A program made the position numbers and the translations under genes. This document shows, one piece after another, positions 11,512-22,951 of a stretch of 64,000 nucleotides of DNA (positions within the stretch are counted from its first letter, which is position 1; the number at the start of each line of letters is the position of its first letter). Location of the stretch: NCBI GenBank assembly GCA_003996215.1, contig QJPP01007220.1, forward strand, positions 186,001-250,000, written 5' to 3'. This DNA is from Jaltomata sinuosa. Lineage: Eukaryota > Streptophyta > Magnoliopsida > Solanales > Solanaceae. The notes under the pieces were generated by a model, which made no database searches, was not told the origin of the DNA, and saw only the letters and a program-made list of their open reading frames with translations.

Positions 11512-11700
11512 GTAGATGATTGTATTAATATTAATGAACGACACGATTCAAAATTGAGGCCTGAATCATGTTTATAAACTTAATATGTTTTGCCTCCCTT
11601 TTTGAAAGCTTAAATGCCAAATCCAAACTATGAGTTTTCTATTTCTTAAAATATTTTCAACTTTGTCTTCATTAATTAATTTGTCCTTTCTCTTTTTCAG
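11512..11700 (+). other. Ogre-1 internal intron (GT-AG, 189 bp)
   Basis: The donor is TTG|GTAGAT and the acceptor TCTCTTTTTCAG|CAAG with a strong pyrimidine tract. The upstream frame has phase 2 mod 3; after removal the split codon TG+C joins and reading continues as KQTNKSANTLNV in the pol frame, with no shift. The intron removes the stop at 11513. The same arrangement is found in Ogre-2. An intron between protease and RT is a known hallmark of Ogre elements. Not tested here by RNA data. Confidence 0.8.
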
Positions 11701-14700
11701 CAAGCAAACTAATAAATCTGCCAATACTCTAAATGTGACATGTAATGAAACAAGCGAACAAATTCCAAATAGCGAACAAGACTTTGAAGAATATGAAGAG
11801 GATATGCAGCCTGAAGAGTTGACTGAAGAATTGGAACACTTTGAGAACAAGGCAAAGCCAAATCTGGATGAAACTGAGACGATAAACTTGGGAGATTCAG
11901 AATTGGTGAGGGTAACAAGAATCAGCGTCCATTTGACTCCATCCCAAAGGAAAGAATTGATTGATCTTTTGAGACAATACATAGATGTGTTCGCATGGTC
12001 ATATGATGATATACCGGGTCTGAGCACAGACATTGTTTCACATAAGCTGCCAATTGATCCATCTTGTCCTCTAGTAAAGCAAAAGCCAAGAAAGATCAAG
12101 CCTGATTTGAGTTTGAAAGTTAAGGAAGAAGTCTCCAAGCAATTTGATGCCAATGTCATTCGAGTCACAAAATATCCCACTTGGTTAGCCAACATAGTAC
12201 TGGTGCCAAAGAAAGATGGGAAAATCAGAGTATGTGTGGATTATCGGGATCTCAACAAGGCTAGCCCGAAGGACTCTCCCAAACAGTCACATTCTTATCG
12301 ATAATTATGCAAAGCACGAGTTGCAGTCATTTGTTGATTGCTTCGCAGGCTACCACCAGATCTTGATGGATGAGGAAGACGCTGAGAAAATGACATTCAT
12401 CACGCCTTGGGGAATATATTGTTATCGGGTAATGCCTTTTGTACTCAAGAATGCAGGAGCTATATACATGAGAGCTATGACTACTATTTTTCATGACATG
12501 ATCCATAAAGAGATTGAAGTCTATGTGGATGATGTCATCATCAAGTCATGGAAGAGCTCGGATCACTTGACAGATTTGAAGAAGTTCTTTGACAGATTGA
12601 GAAGATACAATCTGTAGCTGAATCCTGCAAAATGTCCATTCGGTGTCCCTGCCGGGAAGTTGCTAGGTTTCATTGTGAGTAGGAAAGGCATAGAATTGGA
12701 TCCTTCAAAAATAAAGGCTATTCAAGACTTGCCTCTTCCTAAAAGTCGGAAGGATGTGATGAGTTTCCTTGGTAGGCTCAATTACATTAGTCGGTTTATT
12801 GCACAATCTACTGTGATTTGTGAACCGATATTCAAACTATTGAGGAAAGATGCTTCTACCAAATGGACGAAAGATTGCCAACAAGCTTTTGATAGAATCA
12901 AAGAATATCTGTCCAGTCCACCTGTCTTGGTGCCTCCAGAACCTGGAAGACCGTTGCTGCTATATTTATCTGTATCTGATAATGCATTTGGATGTGTGTT
13001 GGGATAACATGATGAAACCGGAAAGAAGGAGCAGGCTATATACTACTTGAGCAAGAAGTTCACGTCCTATGAAGCCCGGTATACTTTATGGAACGCACTT
13101 GTTGTGCCTTGACTTGGGTTGCACAAAAGTTGAGGCATTACTTGTGTGCATATACCACTTTTCTCATCTCAAGGATGGATCCGCTCAAGTATATCTTTCA
13201 GAAGCCCATGCCCACCGGAAAGCTAGCGAAGTGGCAAATTTTGCTAAGTGAGTTCGACATTGTTTATGTTACTCAAAAGGCGATCAAGGGACAAGCGTTA
13301 GCTGATCATCTTGCTAAAAACCCCGTAGATAAAGAGTACAAGCCTCTTAAAACCTACCTCCCGGATGAAGAGGTTTTGTTTATTGGAGAGGACATTTCAG
13401 AAGATTATCCAGGGTGGAGAATGTTCTTTGATGGGGCTGCGAACTTCAAAGGAGTCGGTGTTGGGGCTGTGCTAGTTTCAGAATCAGGCCAACATTATCC
13501 AATCTCGGCAAAGCTCAGGTTTCCATGTACCAATAATATGGCAGAATATAAAGCTTGTATTCTGGGACTTAGATTGGCCGTTGATATGAACATACAAGAA
13601 TTGTTGGTTATGGGGGACTCAGATTTAGTGATTCATCAAGTACAAGGCGAATGGAATGTCAAGAATGTGAAGTTACTTCCATATTTGGAGTGCGTGAAAG
13701 AGTTGCGAAATAAGTTCATCAATATTGAATTCAAACATGTCCCAAGAGCTCAAAACGAGTTCACAGATGCATTGGCAACCCTGTCTTCTATGATTCAACA
13801 TCCAAATAAGAACCACATAGATCCTATCAAGGTGAATGTACAAGCTCAACCAGCCTATTATTTCCATGTAGATGAAGAAGCAGATGGAGAACCTTGGTAC
13901 TATGACATTAAGAGATATCTCAAGAAGGGAGATTATCCGGAAGGCATAACCAATATTCAGAAGAAGACACTTCAAAGATTGGCAAACCACTTTTTCCTAA
14001 GTGAAGAAATCCTTTATAGGAGGACTTCAGATTTAGGATTGTTAAGGTGAGTTGACACTCAAAAGGCAATCAAGTTGATTGAAGAAATACACGGTGGCAC
14101 ATTTGGGCCACACATGAATGGTTTTGTTCTGGCAAAGAAGATTTTACGAGCTGGCTATTTTTGGATGACCATGGAAACAGACTGCATTCGCTTTGTGCAA
14201 AAATGTCATCAATGTCAGATTCATGGTGACTTGATTTGGGTTCCACCAAATGAACTCAATATGATGAGCTCTCCTTGGCCATTTGCAACTTGGGGCATGG
14301 ATGTCATTGGTCCTACTGAGCCAACCGCATCAAATGGGCATCGATTCATTTTGGTAGCTATTGATTACTTCACAAAATGGGTAGAAGCGTCTTCATACAA
14401 GTCGGTGACAAAGATGGTGGTGATGGATTTTGTTCGTAATAACATCATTTGTTGATTTGGAATCCCTGAGTCAATTATTACTGATAATAGAGATAATCTC
14501 AATAGTGACTTGATGCGTGACATATGTGAGAAGTTTAAGATTACCCATCGCAATTCCACTCCCTATCGACCTCAGATGAATGGAGCAGTTGAGGCAGCCA
14601 ATAAAAACATCAAAAGGATATTACGGAAGATGATTGATAACTACAAGCATTGGCATGAGAATTTTCCATTTGCTCTCCTTGGCTATCGTACCACAATCAG

Positions 14701-15142
14701 GACATCAACTGGGGCAACGCCTTATCTTTTGGTGTATGGAACGGAAGCAGTGTTACCGGCAGAAGTGGAGATACCGTCTCTGAGAATTATCCAAGAAGCT
14801 GAGTTTAGTGATGCCAAATGGGTACAGAATCGGTATGAACAGTTGATGCTAATTGATGAAAAAAGAATGAATGCAGTTTGCCACGGACAACTTTATCAGA
14901 ATAGGATGGCCAAAGCTTTCAACAAGAAGGTAAAACTGAGCCAATTTACACCTGGACAATTGGTTTTGAAGAGCATATTTCTGCACCAAGATGAAGCTAA
15001 AGGAAAATTTGCACCTAACTGGCAAGGGCCTTACATAGTTCACCGAGTACTGACTGGAGGAGCATTGATTCTGGATGAAATGGATGGTGAAGTTTGGCCG
15101 AAAGCCATCAATGCAGATGCCGTTAAGAGATATTATGTCTAG
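11701..15142 (+). pseudogene. pol: Ogre-1 pol: RT, double RNase H, integrase, broken
   Basis: RT starts with LVPKKDGKIRVCVDYRDLNKAS (about 12200-12270); the catalytic box is VYVDDVIIK at about 12520-12545. The RT-linked RNase H runs from 12870 to about 13320 (ALADHLAKNPV). A second, archaeal-type RNase H follows (13400-13800; FFDGAANFKGVGVGAVL, NNMAEYKAC, GDSDLVIHQ), as in the Tat clade. Integrase has an H-H-C-C finger (14090-14215; CHQCQ) and the D-D-E core: GMDVIGP (14297), ITDNRDN (14479) and NGAVEAANK (14579). Frameshifts lie at about 12275 and between 13007 and 13088. In-frame stops are at 12615, 13005, 14048 and 14453. There is no chromodomain, as expected for Tat. The protein would copy and insert the element; this copy cannot. 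Confidence 0.88.
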
Positions 15143-15194
15143 AAGCTTTTTATTTTTTGTTTTGTTTATGTAATGTCTTTCTATGTAATCAAAA

Positions 15195-15436
15195 CTACGT
15201 ATGACCTAATTCCCTTGGCGGGACACGTAGGAAACCTACATCGGGTTTGGTCTCTTAAGTAGAAATCTCCAAAGATCCCATTTTGCTTGTAATGGAACTA
15301 CGTTGCGACCTGATTCCCTCGGTGGGATACGTAGGCGGTCCGCATTGACCTTGGTCACTTTATTAAGAAAAATCCCAATTCCTTTTTTTGTATGTATGAA
15401 CTACACTTGGCCTGATTTCCTTTGTGGGATACGTAG
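15195..15436 (+). repeat. Three tandem hairpin units (CTACGT...ACGTAG) after Ogre-1 pol
   Basis: Hairpins at 15195-15230, 15298-15334 and 15401-15436 recur with a period of about 103 bp. Each has an outer arm CTACGT or CTACA, a loop side GACCTGATT, an inner CCC/GGG pair and a closing ACGTAG. A GGTCTC or GGTCAC word follows each. Related hairpins are at 17189 and in Ogre-2. Confidence 0.8.
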
Positions 15437-16069
15437 GCAGCCTATATAAGGCTCGGTCTCATCATGATGAAGCTTCAGTATTTCTCTTAGTCAGAAACTG
15501 GGACAATTTTAAGGGCATCATTGTGAGCAGGCATCAAAGGATACCAAAAGGTATTCGATCGACCCAGTCATCCAACAAAAGAGAGGACATTCTCTTTGGA
15601 TAAAGGACGTTTGCGTTGTTTCACGACATGTCATAATTTAAAGTTTGACAGAATTTCTTTACAATTAAACATATATGCATATTTTATATATCTATTTATT
15701 TTTATTTATCTTTTATTCTAAATGATTTTCAATCAAATGTTTTATATTATTCATTGGTCAAGATTTACAATTGACGGGGTTGCAAGTCTAAGCAAAGAAG
15801 AAGCACGAAGTATCAAGAGCCAGAGTTTCAAAGTCAACGCAAATTAACCTCCCCCAAAACTTATAATTTTTCTTTGAGTGCAGGTTTTTCATATTAGCAG
15901 AAGATGAATAGTTGATAACGTTTACATCTCCGCGGGGATTATATCTCGAACAGTTTGCTTATAATATTTAGGAAAATATTATGTCTCTTATGTGATGGTG
16001 ATTTTCAAAATTTTAAAATTCATTACTAAAGCTTTACAAAAGATTTCAAATACATTGATTGCTCTACAC

Positions 16070-16815
16070 AAATAATTTCAAATGCACTGCACAAATGCTT
16101 TCAAACGCTTTAAAATACATTATGCATAGCTTTAATTGTCTTTCAAATGCACTGCACAAATACTTTCAAACGCTTTAAAATGCATTATGCATGGCTTTAA
16201 TTGTCTTTCAAATGCACTGCACATGCACTGCACAAATGCTTTCAAAAGCTTTAAAATGCACTATGCATGGCTTTAATTATCTTTCAAATGCGCTGCACAC
16301 GAACTACACAAATGCTTTAAAATGCATCTCCCATGGCTTTAGTTACTTTGCATAAATGCTCTCAGAATTATTAAATAAATATTGCACAAATGCTTCGCAC
16401 AAATGCTTTAAACGCACTGCACATGACTTTCAATTATTGTCTAATGCATTGCGCAAATTCTTTAAAATACATTGCACAATTGCTTTAAATACACTGCACA
16501 ATTACTTTAAATATATTGCACAACTATTTTTTAATATATCGCACAAATGCTTTTCATAATGTATTGCTTTCATAGACACTATTGGCTTAAAATGCCTCAT
16601 TTTCATAAATCATTGGCTTGAAAAGCCTCATCTTCATAAAATATTTGGGTTAAGGCCTCATTTTCATTAATCATCGCCAAAAGGCATCATTCTCATGAAT
16701 CATTGGCCTAAAACCCCATTTTCATAAGCTTTGTTAAAAAATTTATTTCATTAAATCATTTCAGCCTGCAAGGCCTCATTTTCATAAATTAACGCCCAAA
16801 AGGTGTTATTTGTTC
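16070..16815 (+). repeat. Two tandem-repeat fields in the Ogre-1 3' non-coding region
   Basis: From 16070 to about 16560 a unit of 60-75 bp, built on TTTCAAATGCACTGCACAAATGC and CATGGCTTTAATTGTC, repeats and then decays to about 30-bp copies. From 16560 to 16815 a different unit of about 40 bp (CATTGGCTTAAAAGGCCTCATTTTCATAAAT type) repeats about six times. No gene. The rest of 15437-16070 and 16816-17188 is non-coding; it holds GCAGCGAACTGGGGCA at 16918, also present in Ogre-2 at about 30629. Confidence 0.75.
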
Positions 16816-17188
16816 ATGAATTTATTATACATCACTTTACATTTAATATTTACTTCCTAATTGTTTTATCTAGTTTAAGTTTTGCAGGAGCATTAGCACA
16901 ACATGGAACTATTTCTAAGCAGCGAACTGGGGCAATTTGTGGGGAATGACGCTCAGACTCCCAACAAAGATCAAGGATCTACCTTGAACTTCGCTCGATT
17001 TTACTCTCAAATAATCTACTTACATCGACAGCTCGATGATTAAGTTCGCTCATTTCATTTTCTAAATTCTAAGGTCTGGAATATGTTTCCTAAATCATAA
17101 TACCCAGTGTCATCATAATTCGACACTGGGACAACATTTTTGCATTCGTTGTGATTCCTTGTTCATAGGGTATCATAATCTTTCAGAA

Positions 17189-17228
17189 CTACAGACGGCC
17201 TGATTCTCATGCAACCCGAGATATGTAG
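17189..17228 (+). repeat. Fourth Ogre-1 hairpin, near the polypurine tract
   Basis: CTACA at 17189-17193 pairs with TGTAG at 17224-17228; CTC (17214-17216) can pair with GAG. The outer pair is a compensatory variant of the CTACGT:ACGTAG form at 15195. Confidence 0.7.
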
Positions 17229-17365
17229 GCAACTCAGAGACCAGAGTTCGGCCACAACTCTCTCAAATTTTCTTCATACTTATTTTTTCAAAATTTTATC
17301 CATTGGGACAAAATTAGGTTACTAAGTCAACTTCTTTGCCCGAAAACTCTTACATCATCCTCGGT

Positions 17366-17380
17366 CAAAGAGGGACAAGC
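17366..17380 (+). promoter_or_regulatory. Ogre-1 polypurine tract
   Basis: CAAAGAGGGACAAGC lies directly before the LTR start TGTTGACACCC at 17381. It would prime plus-strand synthesis. Ogre-2 has AAAGGGAGGGGCAGT at the matching place. Confidence 0.7.
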
Positions 17381-18785
17381 TGTTGACACCCAATTTTGTT
17401 CCATCTTTCTTCCCGATTAATTCTTTATGCTTCAAATAATTTTGATAATTTAAGAATGCGTACAAGTTATTTTTATTATAATTAGAAATCTATGTTATGC
17501 TATCGTCCTTATTTTTGTGAAATTATCAATGTAGTTCTACTACTACTACTATTATTATTATTGTTATTATTATTATTATGTTACTTTATTACTTTTTTAT
17601 TATTATTTTATAAACCTAGCAACACGCTCGTTATTTTTAATATTGCAAAAATGTAAATTTTTAATCGAGCAAAATACTTCTTTTAATTTTCTAACTTTTA
17701 TAAATATTATCTCATAATTCTTACGATGTTAATTTTTATCTAATTTTTTTATAATTATCTCTTAACCGTAAATAATTTATTTAATTGAATACGTATTAAT
17801 GCATAAGTTATTTAGAGTCTTTAATCTTGATTTATGAAGCCCAAAGAAATACAAGGAAGAATGTATTCTACTCAGCCCATTTTTATAAACTTTGATCCAT
17901 AAATTCATCCATTTTAGCCCAACAATTAAGCCCAGTCTGCAGCCCATCCTTTTCCACTCATCTTTTCCACGTAGGCGCCGCGTGGATGCCACCTCCGCGC
18001 CACATAAGCGTCCAACGGACACAAACACACTCCCTGCACACTCTCTCCACACTTTCCACACGCCTAGCCTCTCCTCCGCCACATGTTGTTCTCTTATTGG
18101 TTGGTCAAACTCATCCTAAAACCCTAGACACCATATTATGCTGAACTACCTAATTTACCCCCACTTAATCTACCTAAAATACCAAATATACCCTCGAAAC
18201 CCTAAAAACATGTAGTTTACCATCAGCCGCTCCCTATTCTCTCCTTTCCCTTTCCCATTGTCTCTCTCCTTCTCTCTGCTATGGCAGGGGAAATCTTTGG
18301 ATTTTTCCACCATTATTGACAAATTTAACCACCAAATACTCACCATCAGAAGCTTGTGTGCTCTATTTTGAGAAAAACATTCTCTCTCTCCGTCCTTTCT
18401 AGGCGTTGATGTAGATAGGGCTTCCTTTTTGTGCCCTTAATCTTTTCGAATCCCTTGGTATCAGGATGAGGTGCACTATTTTGAGGAAAACTTTTATTCA
18501 ACCTTTGCAAAATGAGAAAGATTTTGGCCAAGGCAGAGAAAATTAGAGGCCAAAAACGTGTAAGTTGTCTTCCCTCTCTCAAACGTTCAAATTCAAAATC
18601 ACACTCAAAATCCCGCCCAAAATCCTCCCAAACGCTCCTATAAATACCAAAGGTTAGAGAAACGTTTGGGGAGGAGTTTTTCAGCATCAGTTGAAAGGCT
18701 TTTGCATCAGTTCGAAATCAAAAAATATATAGCAAAAGCTTCTCTTTTCACAAATATCTACTCCTCTTGAGAAAATTGAATGGAA
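17381..18785 (+). repeat. Ogre-1 3' LTR, left-hand part (U3 to just past the TATA box)
   Basis: It starts TGTTGACACCCAATTTTGTT, nearly identical to the Ogre-2 LTR start at 31378. It holds pyrimidine-rich blocks (18.23-18.28 kb) and the TATA box CTATAAATA at 18638. The sequence stops resembling an Ogre LTR at about 18785, where GGTGACACTTAAGTG begins. The missing right half is exactly what the 5' LTR keeps. No gene. Confidence 0.7.
18638..18646 (+). promoter_or_regulatory. TATA box of the Ogre-1 LTR promoter
   Basis: CTATAAATA in a C-rich setting, 1.26 kb into the LTR; the Ogre-2 LTR has CTATAAATA 1.11 kb in (32489). Start of transcription is expected about 30 nt on. Confidence 0.6.
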
Positions 18786-19964
18786 GGTGACACTTAAGTG
18801 TCAAAATTAATTTTGGTGACACTTTGACCAGTTCAAGGTCAAAGCTCACTTAAAAAAAGGATTAACTTAATTGAGGACTAAATTAATATTTTTAAAACTT
18901 ATTAATTTTTTAAAAAATATAAAAAGACCCAACTCAATTCCCCCCAATTCTCTTTCTTTTCCTTTCCCTTAATCGATCAAATCAGTTTCAATTTTTCTTT
19001 AAAAAACCTTCTATCTCAACCTCTCTCTTCTCTCTCTCAACTACTGCAATTTTTCTCCCAACATCTTCTTCTTCTTCTCTGTTCTTTTCCCGACAAACAG
19101 GAGAGTTCCGGTAGAATCAACCTTTGCTCTTTCTCTCTCTTTTCAGGTAAAGTTTTCTCTTTTATTTGGTTCAAAAAGTTGGAAAATTAGGGTTTTTAAA
19201 AAGTTAGGGTTTTGATTAAAGAAGAAGAAGAAGAACTGGAACTGTGGGTTGATGATTTTGTTGTTTTATGCTTAAAAATGAAAGAAACCCTAATTTGTGG
19301 TATTTGTTTATACTTGATATGATTGTATATTTATAAATAGTGTGTGTATCTTCAGTGAAATATAAATTTTTATTGTTGTTGTTATTCTTGTTCTTGAACA
19401 TTATTGTGAAAGTAGTGAAATTTTGATTTTTGCAAGTAATCTGTTGCAATAGATTAGTTGATCTGTTTGAGCAAATAGCTGTTGAGGTTTGAATTTTTGT
19501 TGTGTCTTGTGTTGTTCTTATTGTGTCTTGTTGTTGTTCTTGTCTTGTGTTATTGTTTTTTATGAAAGTGAAATTTTTGTTATTGTTGTTGTTGGAATTT
19601 GTTGCTACTATTGTAGATGGGTCTTGCATCTCAAAAAGTTAGGCTTTTTGAAAATAATGCGTTTGGTTAATGAATAAGAAGAAGACTTGAACTGAGTTAA
19701 GAAGAAGAAGACTTGAACTGAGTTAAGAAGAAGAAGACTTGAACTGAGTATTCTCCTCAAAGTTAGTGTTAATGTTGTTGTTGTTGTTTTTGTTCTTGAA
19801 TATTTTTTTTGGTGTTATTGGTGTTGTTGTATTGGTAAATGTTGGTGTTGTTTTTGTTCTTATATGGTGTTGCTCTTGAAAATTATTATTCAAGTGGTAA
19901 ATATTTGTTTATGTTGATGTTCTTGGTGATATATGTATATATGTGGTGAAAATATTGTTAATAT

Positions 19965-20120
19965 CCCAACAGATGTGTAATATGTTGCAACATAATAAGA
20001 ATCTGTTGAAACATATTACACATTTGTTGGAAACAACTATACCATCTGTTGGTTTACTCTGATTATGTTTCCAACAGATGACTCATCTGTTGCAACAGAT
20101 GACTCATCTGTTGGATAAAA
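19965..20120. repeat. CTGTTGCAACAGATGACTCAT repeats, second site
   Basis: Several copies of the palindromic unit also seen at 1560-2200. Its place is between the GGTGACA end and the minus-strand gene. Confidence 0.8.
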
Positions 20121-20149
20121 TCAAATCCGTGGGAAAGTGGCCAGTCGTT

Positions 20150-20325
20150 TTTCCAAAAGCGACAGTGTTTAAAAGCGACGGATGGCGACGCAAATTAAAA
20201 AGTGATGCCTTTTTTTTCTTTTTTCCAGAAAAGCGACGCTGTCAATCATTTTTTCTGGATTTTTTTTTTAAAATTCCAAAAAAGCGACGGACAAAAGAGA
20301 CCCTGTCCGTCGCTTTTCTGCATTT
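20150..20325. repeat. GCGACGG motif cluster with a perfect hairpin
   Basis: Five or six AAGCGACG or GCGACGG words occur in 170 bp. GCGACGGACA (about 20284) and TGTCCGTCGC (about 20305) form a 10-bp perfect stem. Short repeated GC-rich words near an end are typical of En/Spm (CACTA) subterminal regions. I found no CACTAC terminus, so the element type is not proved. Confidence 0.6.
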
Positions 20326-20584
20326 TTTCCAGCTGCAAAAATCAGCATTTTCAATATGCACCACCTGCCATTTACAAAACTAATTCAAAACAGCCCAAAT
20401 TAGTACTAATTGCCGCCACAACATTCAAAATAAGATTTAATCATAACAACAAACTAAATACGAAGTAATAATATCACTAAACACATAAAAGGTCCACCAA
20501 AAGGACCTATAAAGTATTCAATAACTTTAAAAAAGTGTCAAAATATGTCAAAATGTATAGAAAAATGAACTAAATGAGTCAATC

Positions 20585-21675
20585 CTAATGGGGGGTAGTA
20601 TCCACATACTCTTTCTCATTTTCAATAGTCTCAGTCACGTCGTCACTTGATGAGGAGGAGGAAGGAGTATGATTTGTACTATAACAGCGACGATCAACCA
20701 AGGATGATACTTGTTCTTGAAGAGACTGGACGGTCTTGGACAAATCTTCATTGGTTTCAGCCCATTTTCTCTCAGATTCTTCCAAGGCCTGAGTAAGATG
20801 TGCGATCTGCTGCGACATATGTGCAAGCTGAACACCATCAACCGCCTCAGCCTAGCGCGAGGATCCAATACCTGTCAATCCTGACTGGATTTGTCCCAAA
20901 TTATTCCTAGAGCCTAGACAATAGACTCTCCCCTTTTGTCTCCCCCCTGCCACTTTTTTGGTCCATATTTGAGTGGCTTCCTCCTTTATAGGCTCGGTCG
21001 GCAAGTCCAGACCTTGCTGAGTCTGATTGTACTTAGACAAAACACGTTCAAACTCATACTATATATAAAAAATAAAATTATAATATATACATAATATATA
21101 TATATATATGTTAGTATTTTAATTATTTTATTTAAACTTTAAAACTTACATAGGCGTCTTGAGCCCTCTGCTCAATCCATACATCCGGATCTGACTCATT
21201 TTTTTCTCTTTTACGTGGCCTCTCTGAAAGAGCTCAGCCTGAGTTGGAGGGCGCCCCAATTCTTTCTCCTGCAAATAAAATAAAATTTAACATAATCAAG
21301 TAATTAATATTATTTAATCAAGTTTATATAAACATATAAGTTAAAAGGTTAATATTATTACTTAACATTTCTCTTTTCAATGTCTGCTACACTCTTTGCA
21401 CCCATAGTGTGCAATGATTCACCTTTGACACTGCTTCTGGCTTTCTTGCTTTGTTCAGACAATGCTCTGAACTCTTTCGAATTCCAATATTCTTTAAGAT
21501 GCTCATGAAGATGAGGTAGAAGCCAAGATCCATACTTTTTACTATCCCAATTTTTTTTAAGCCATTGGTGTAGCCTGGCATTGGCCTTCCTCTCGAAAGT
21601 AGTGAAAATGATCTTATTGTACTTTCGCTTCCAAGTACACATTGTCTGAAAGAGAGAAATGACTAGTGTTAGATG

Positions 21676-21706
<31 letters not shown>

Positions 21707-21716
21707 GAAAAGTTAA

Positions 21717-21753
<37 letters not shown>

Positions 21754-22454
21754 ATCTTAAACTCATCAAACATGAGATACCACTTGTAGCCTGGCATTGG
21801 TCTCCTAACTGCCTTCTTTAGAGCACGTCGGGATCTTTCGTGGGATACCACTTGTAAAGAACATAATAAGCATGTCATCAAGTGATAAATAATTAATTCA
21901 GATGAAAAAATAAACTTATTAATTAATTAGAAAAAAACTTACGATGATCCATCAGGCTGAATCATAACTCTACTAATGGCGTCCTTCTCGCCGGGTCTTA
22001 GATTCACCTCCTCTTCCTCCTCAAAAAGTGATGATGCAGGTAATGGCGGAAGTGTATAACACTGAGTCAATGGGGAATTAGAAGTCTGTGTGTCAGACTC
22101 ATAGCTGGTATGATCTCTAAGTCGCAAGCGTGATATGTGGGGGAAAGAAGAAACACGTGGGGATGGCAAACCAGATGATAATCTGATAGTCCCGCTGCCA
22201 TGTGGCGGAGGCATAGTGGGTGTAGGCATGAAAATGTGATGAAAAGTAGTGAATCGTCTAGCACCATGATAATTTGCGGAATTCCTAGTGCCATAGGGGA
22301 TAGACACTGGTGGAGAAGAGCGAATTTGTGGCGAAGATGAAAGATGGCCTGGAATATCGTCATGCTCTATAGGCCTCCTAGAGTTCTTCCTAGACTTACT
22401 AGACTTGCTAATACTCTTACTAGGACGACCTCAATCACCATCACCTGATGCCAT
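20585..22454 (-). pseudogene. Multi-exon Transposase_24-like (Ptta/En-Spm-associated) gene, broken
   Basis: Reads leftwards from an ATG at 22454 (MASGDGD, then a TGA at codon 8, then GRPSKSISKSSK in frame). Exon 1 ends at about QPDGSS with donor GTAAGT (about 21942). A second exon lies near 21760-21860. The next holds MCTWKRKYNKIIFTTF and EFRALSEQSKKARSSVKGESLHT (21642-21360), the core pattern of Pfam Transposase_24. Then come EKELGRPPTQAELF (about 21262-21220, typical of the family, followed by a frame change), and a last exon YEFERVLSKYNQTQQ to the end (21055-20585) with a coiled coil (MSQQIAHLTQALEESERKW). A TAG interrupts the last exon at about 20853. The family is found inside En/Spm-type elements, where the role is not settled. 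Exon borders are read by eye. Confidence 0.7.
21680..21765. repeat. (TA)n microsatellite in an intron
   Basis: Two long TATATA runs (about 21680-21705 and 21717-21745) lie in an intron of the Transposase_24-like gene; a shorter one is at about 21095-21110. Confidence 0.85.
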
Positions 22455-22479
22455 CTGTAAACTAACAAACTTAACTTAA

Positions 22480-22951
22480 TTTCAAATTCAAAGTTCCCAA
22501 ATTCAAGTTAATAATCTAATTCAAGAACCTAATTCCAAATTCAAGAACCTATATAATTCAAGTTCAAAAAAGAACCTAAAGTTGAAAACTTCTTAACCCA
22601 AAACTAACAATTTAAACTAACAAACTTAACTTAAAAAAGCTTAACCTAAAAAAACTAAGATTCAAGAACCTAATTCAAGAAGTTAAAGTTGAAAACTAAT
22701 TCAAGATTCTAAAACAAAATCCAAAAACTAATTCAAGAACTTATTTCAAATTCAAAGTTCCCAAATTCAAGTTAATAATCTAATTCAAGAACCTAATTCC
22801 AAATTCAAGAACCTATATAATTCAAGTTCAAAAAAGAACCTACAGTTGAAAACTTCTTAACCCAAAACTAACAATTTAACTAACAAACTTAACTTAAAAA
22901 GGCTTAACTTAAAAAAACTAAGATTCAAGAACCTAATTCAAAAAGTTAAAG
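22480..22951. repeat. 264-bp direct duplication upstream of the Transposase_24-like gene
   Basis: Two adjacent copies start at 22480 and 22744 (both TTTCAAATTCAAAGTTCCCAA). Each is itself made of AATTCAAGAACCTA words. The second copy is broken off after GTTAAAG at 22951, where the MITE-like sequence starts; the first copy continues GTTGAAAACT. Confidence 0.85.

Larger units (their letters stand above)
2692..18785 (+). mobile_element. Ogre-1: Ty3/gypsy Tat-Ogre LTR retrotransposon, near complete but decayed
   Basis: Order seen: partial 5' LTR, primer-binding site at 5519, leader, extra ORF1 (6166-7497), gag, protease, 189-bp intron, RT, two RNase H regions, integrase, 2.2-kb 3' non-coding region, polypurine tract, and the first 1.4 kb of the 3' LTR. 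Three features are those of the Ogre/Tat lineage: an extra ORF before gag, an intron between protease and RT, and a second RNase H after the first. The LTRs are each incomplete at the same functional place, about 150 nt after the TATA box. The gag-pol frame has about eight nonsense codons and three frameshifts, so the copy cannot make its own proteins. Confidence 0.85.
18786..20590 (+). other. Non-coding end region of an inserted transposon
   Basis: It opens with two GGTGACAC words 27 bp apart (18788 and 18815), then CT-rich DNA, then GAA and TTG microsatellite (19.2-19.9 kb), a 26-bp repeat GAAGAAGACTTGAACTGAGT... three times (about 19680-19748), then CTGTTGCAACAGAT repeats (19965-20120). 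The order mirrors 2691 to 1560 read inwards. No supported gene; the open frames here follow the microsatellite. Confidence 0.6.
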
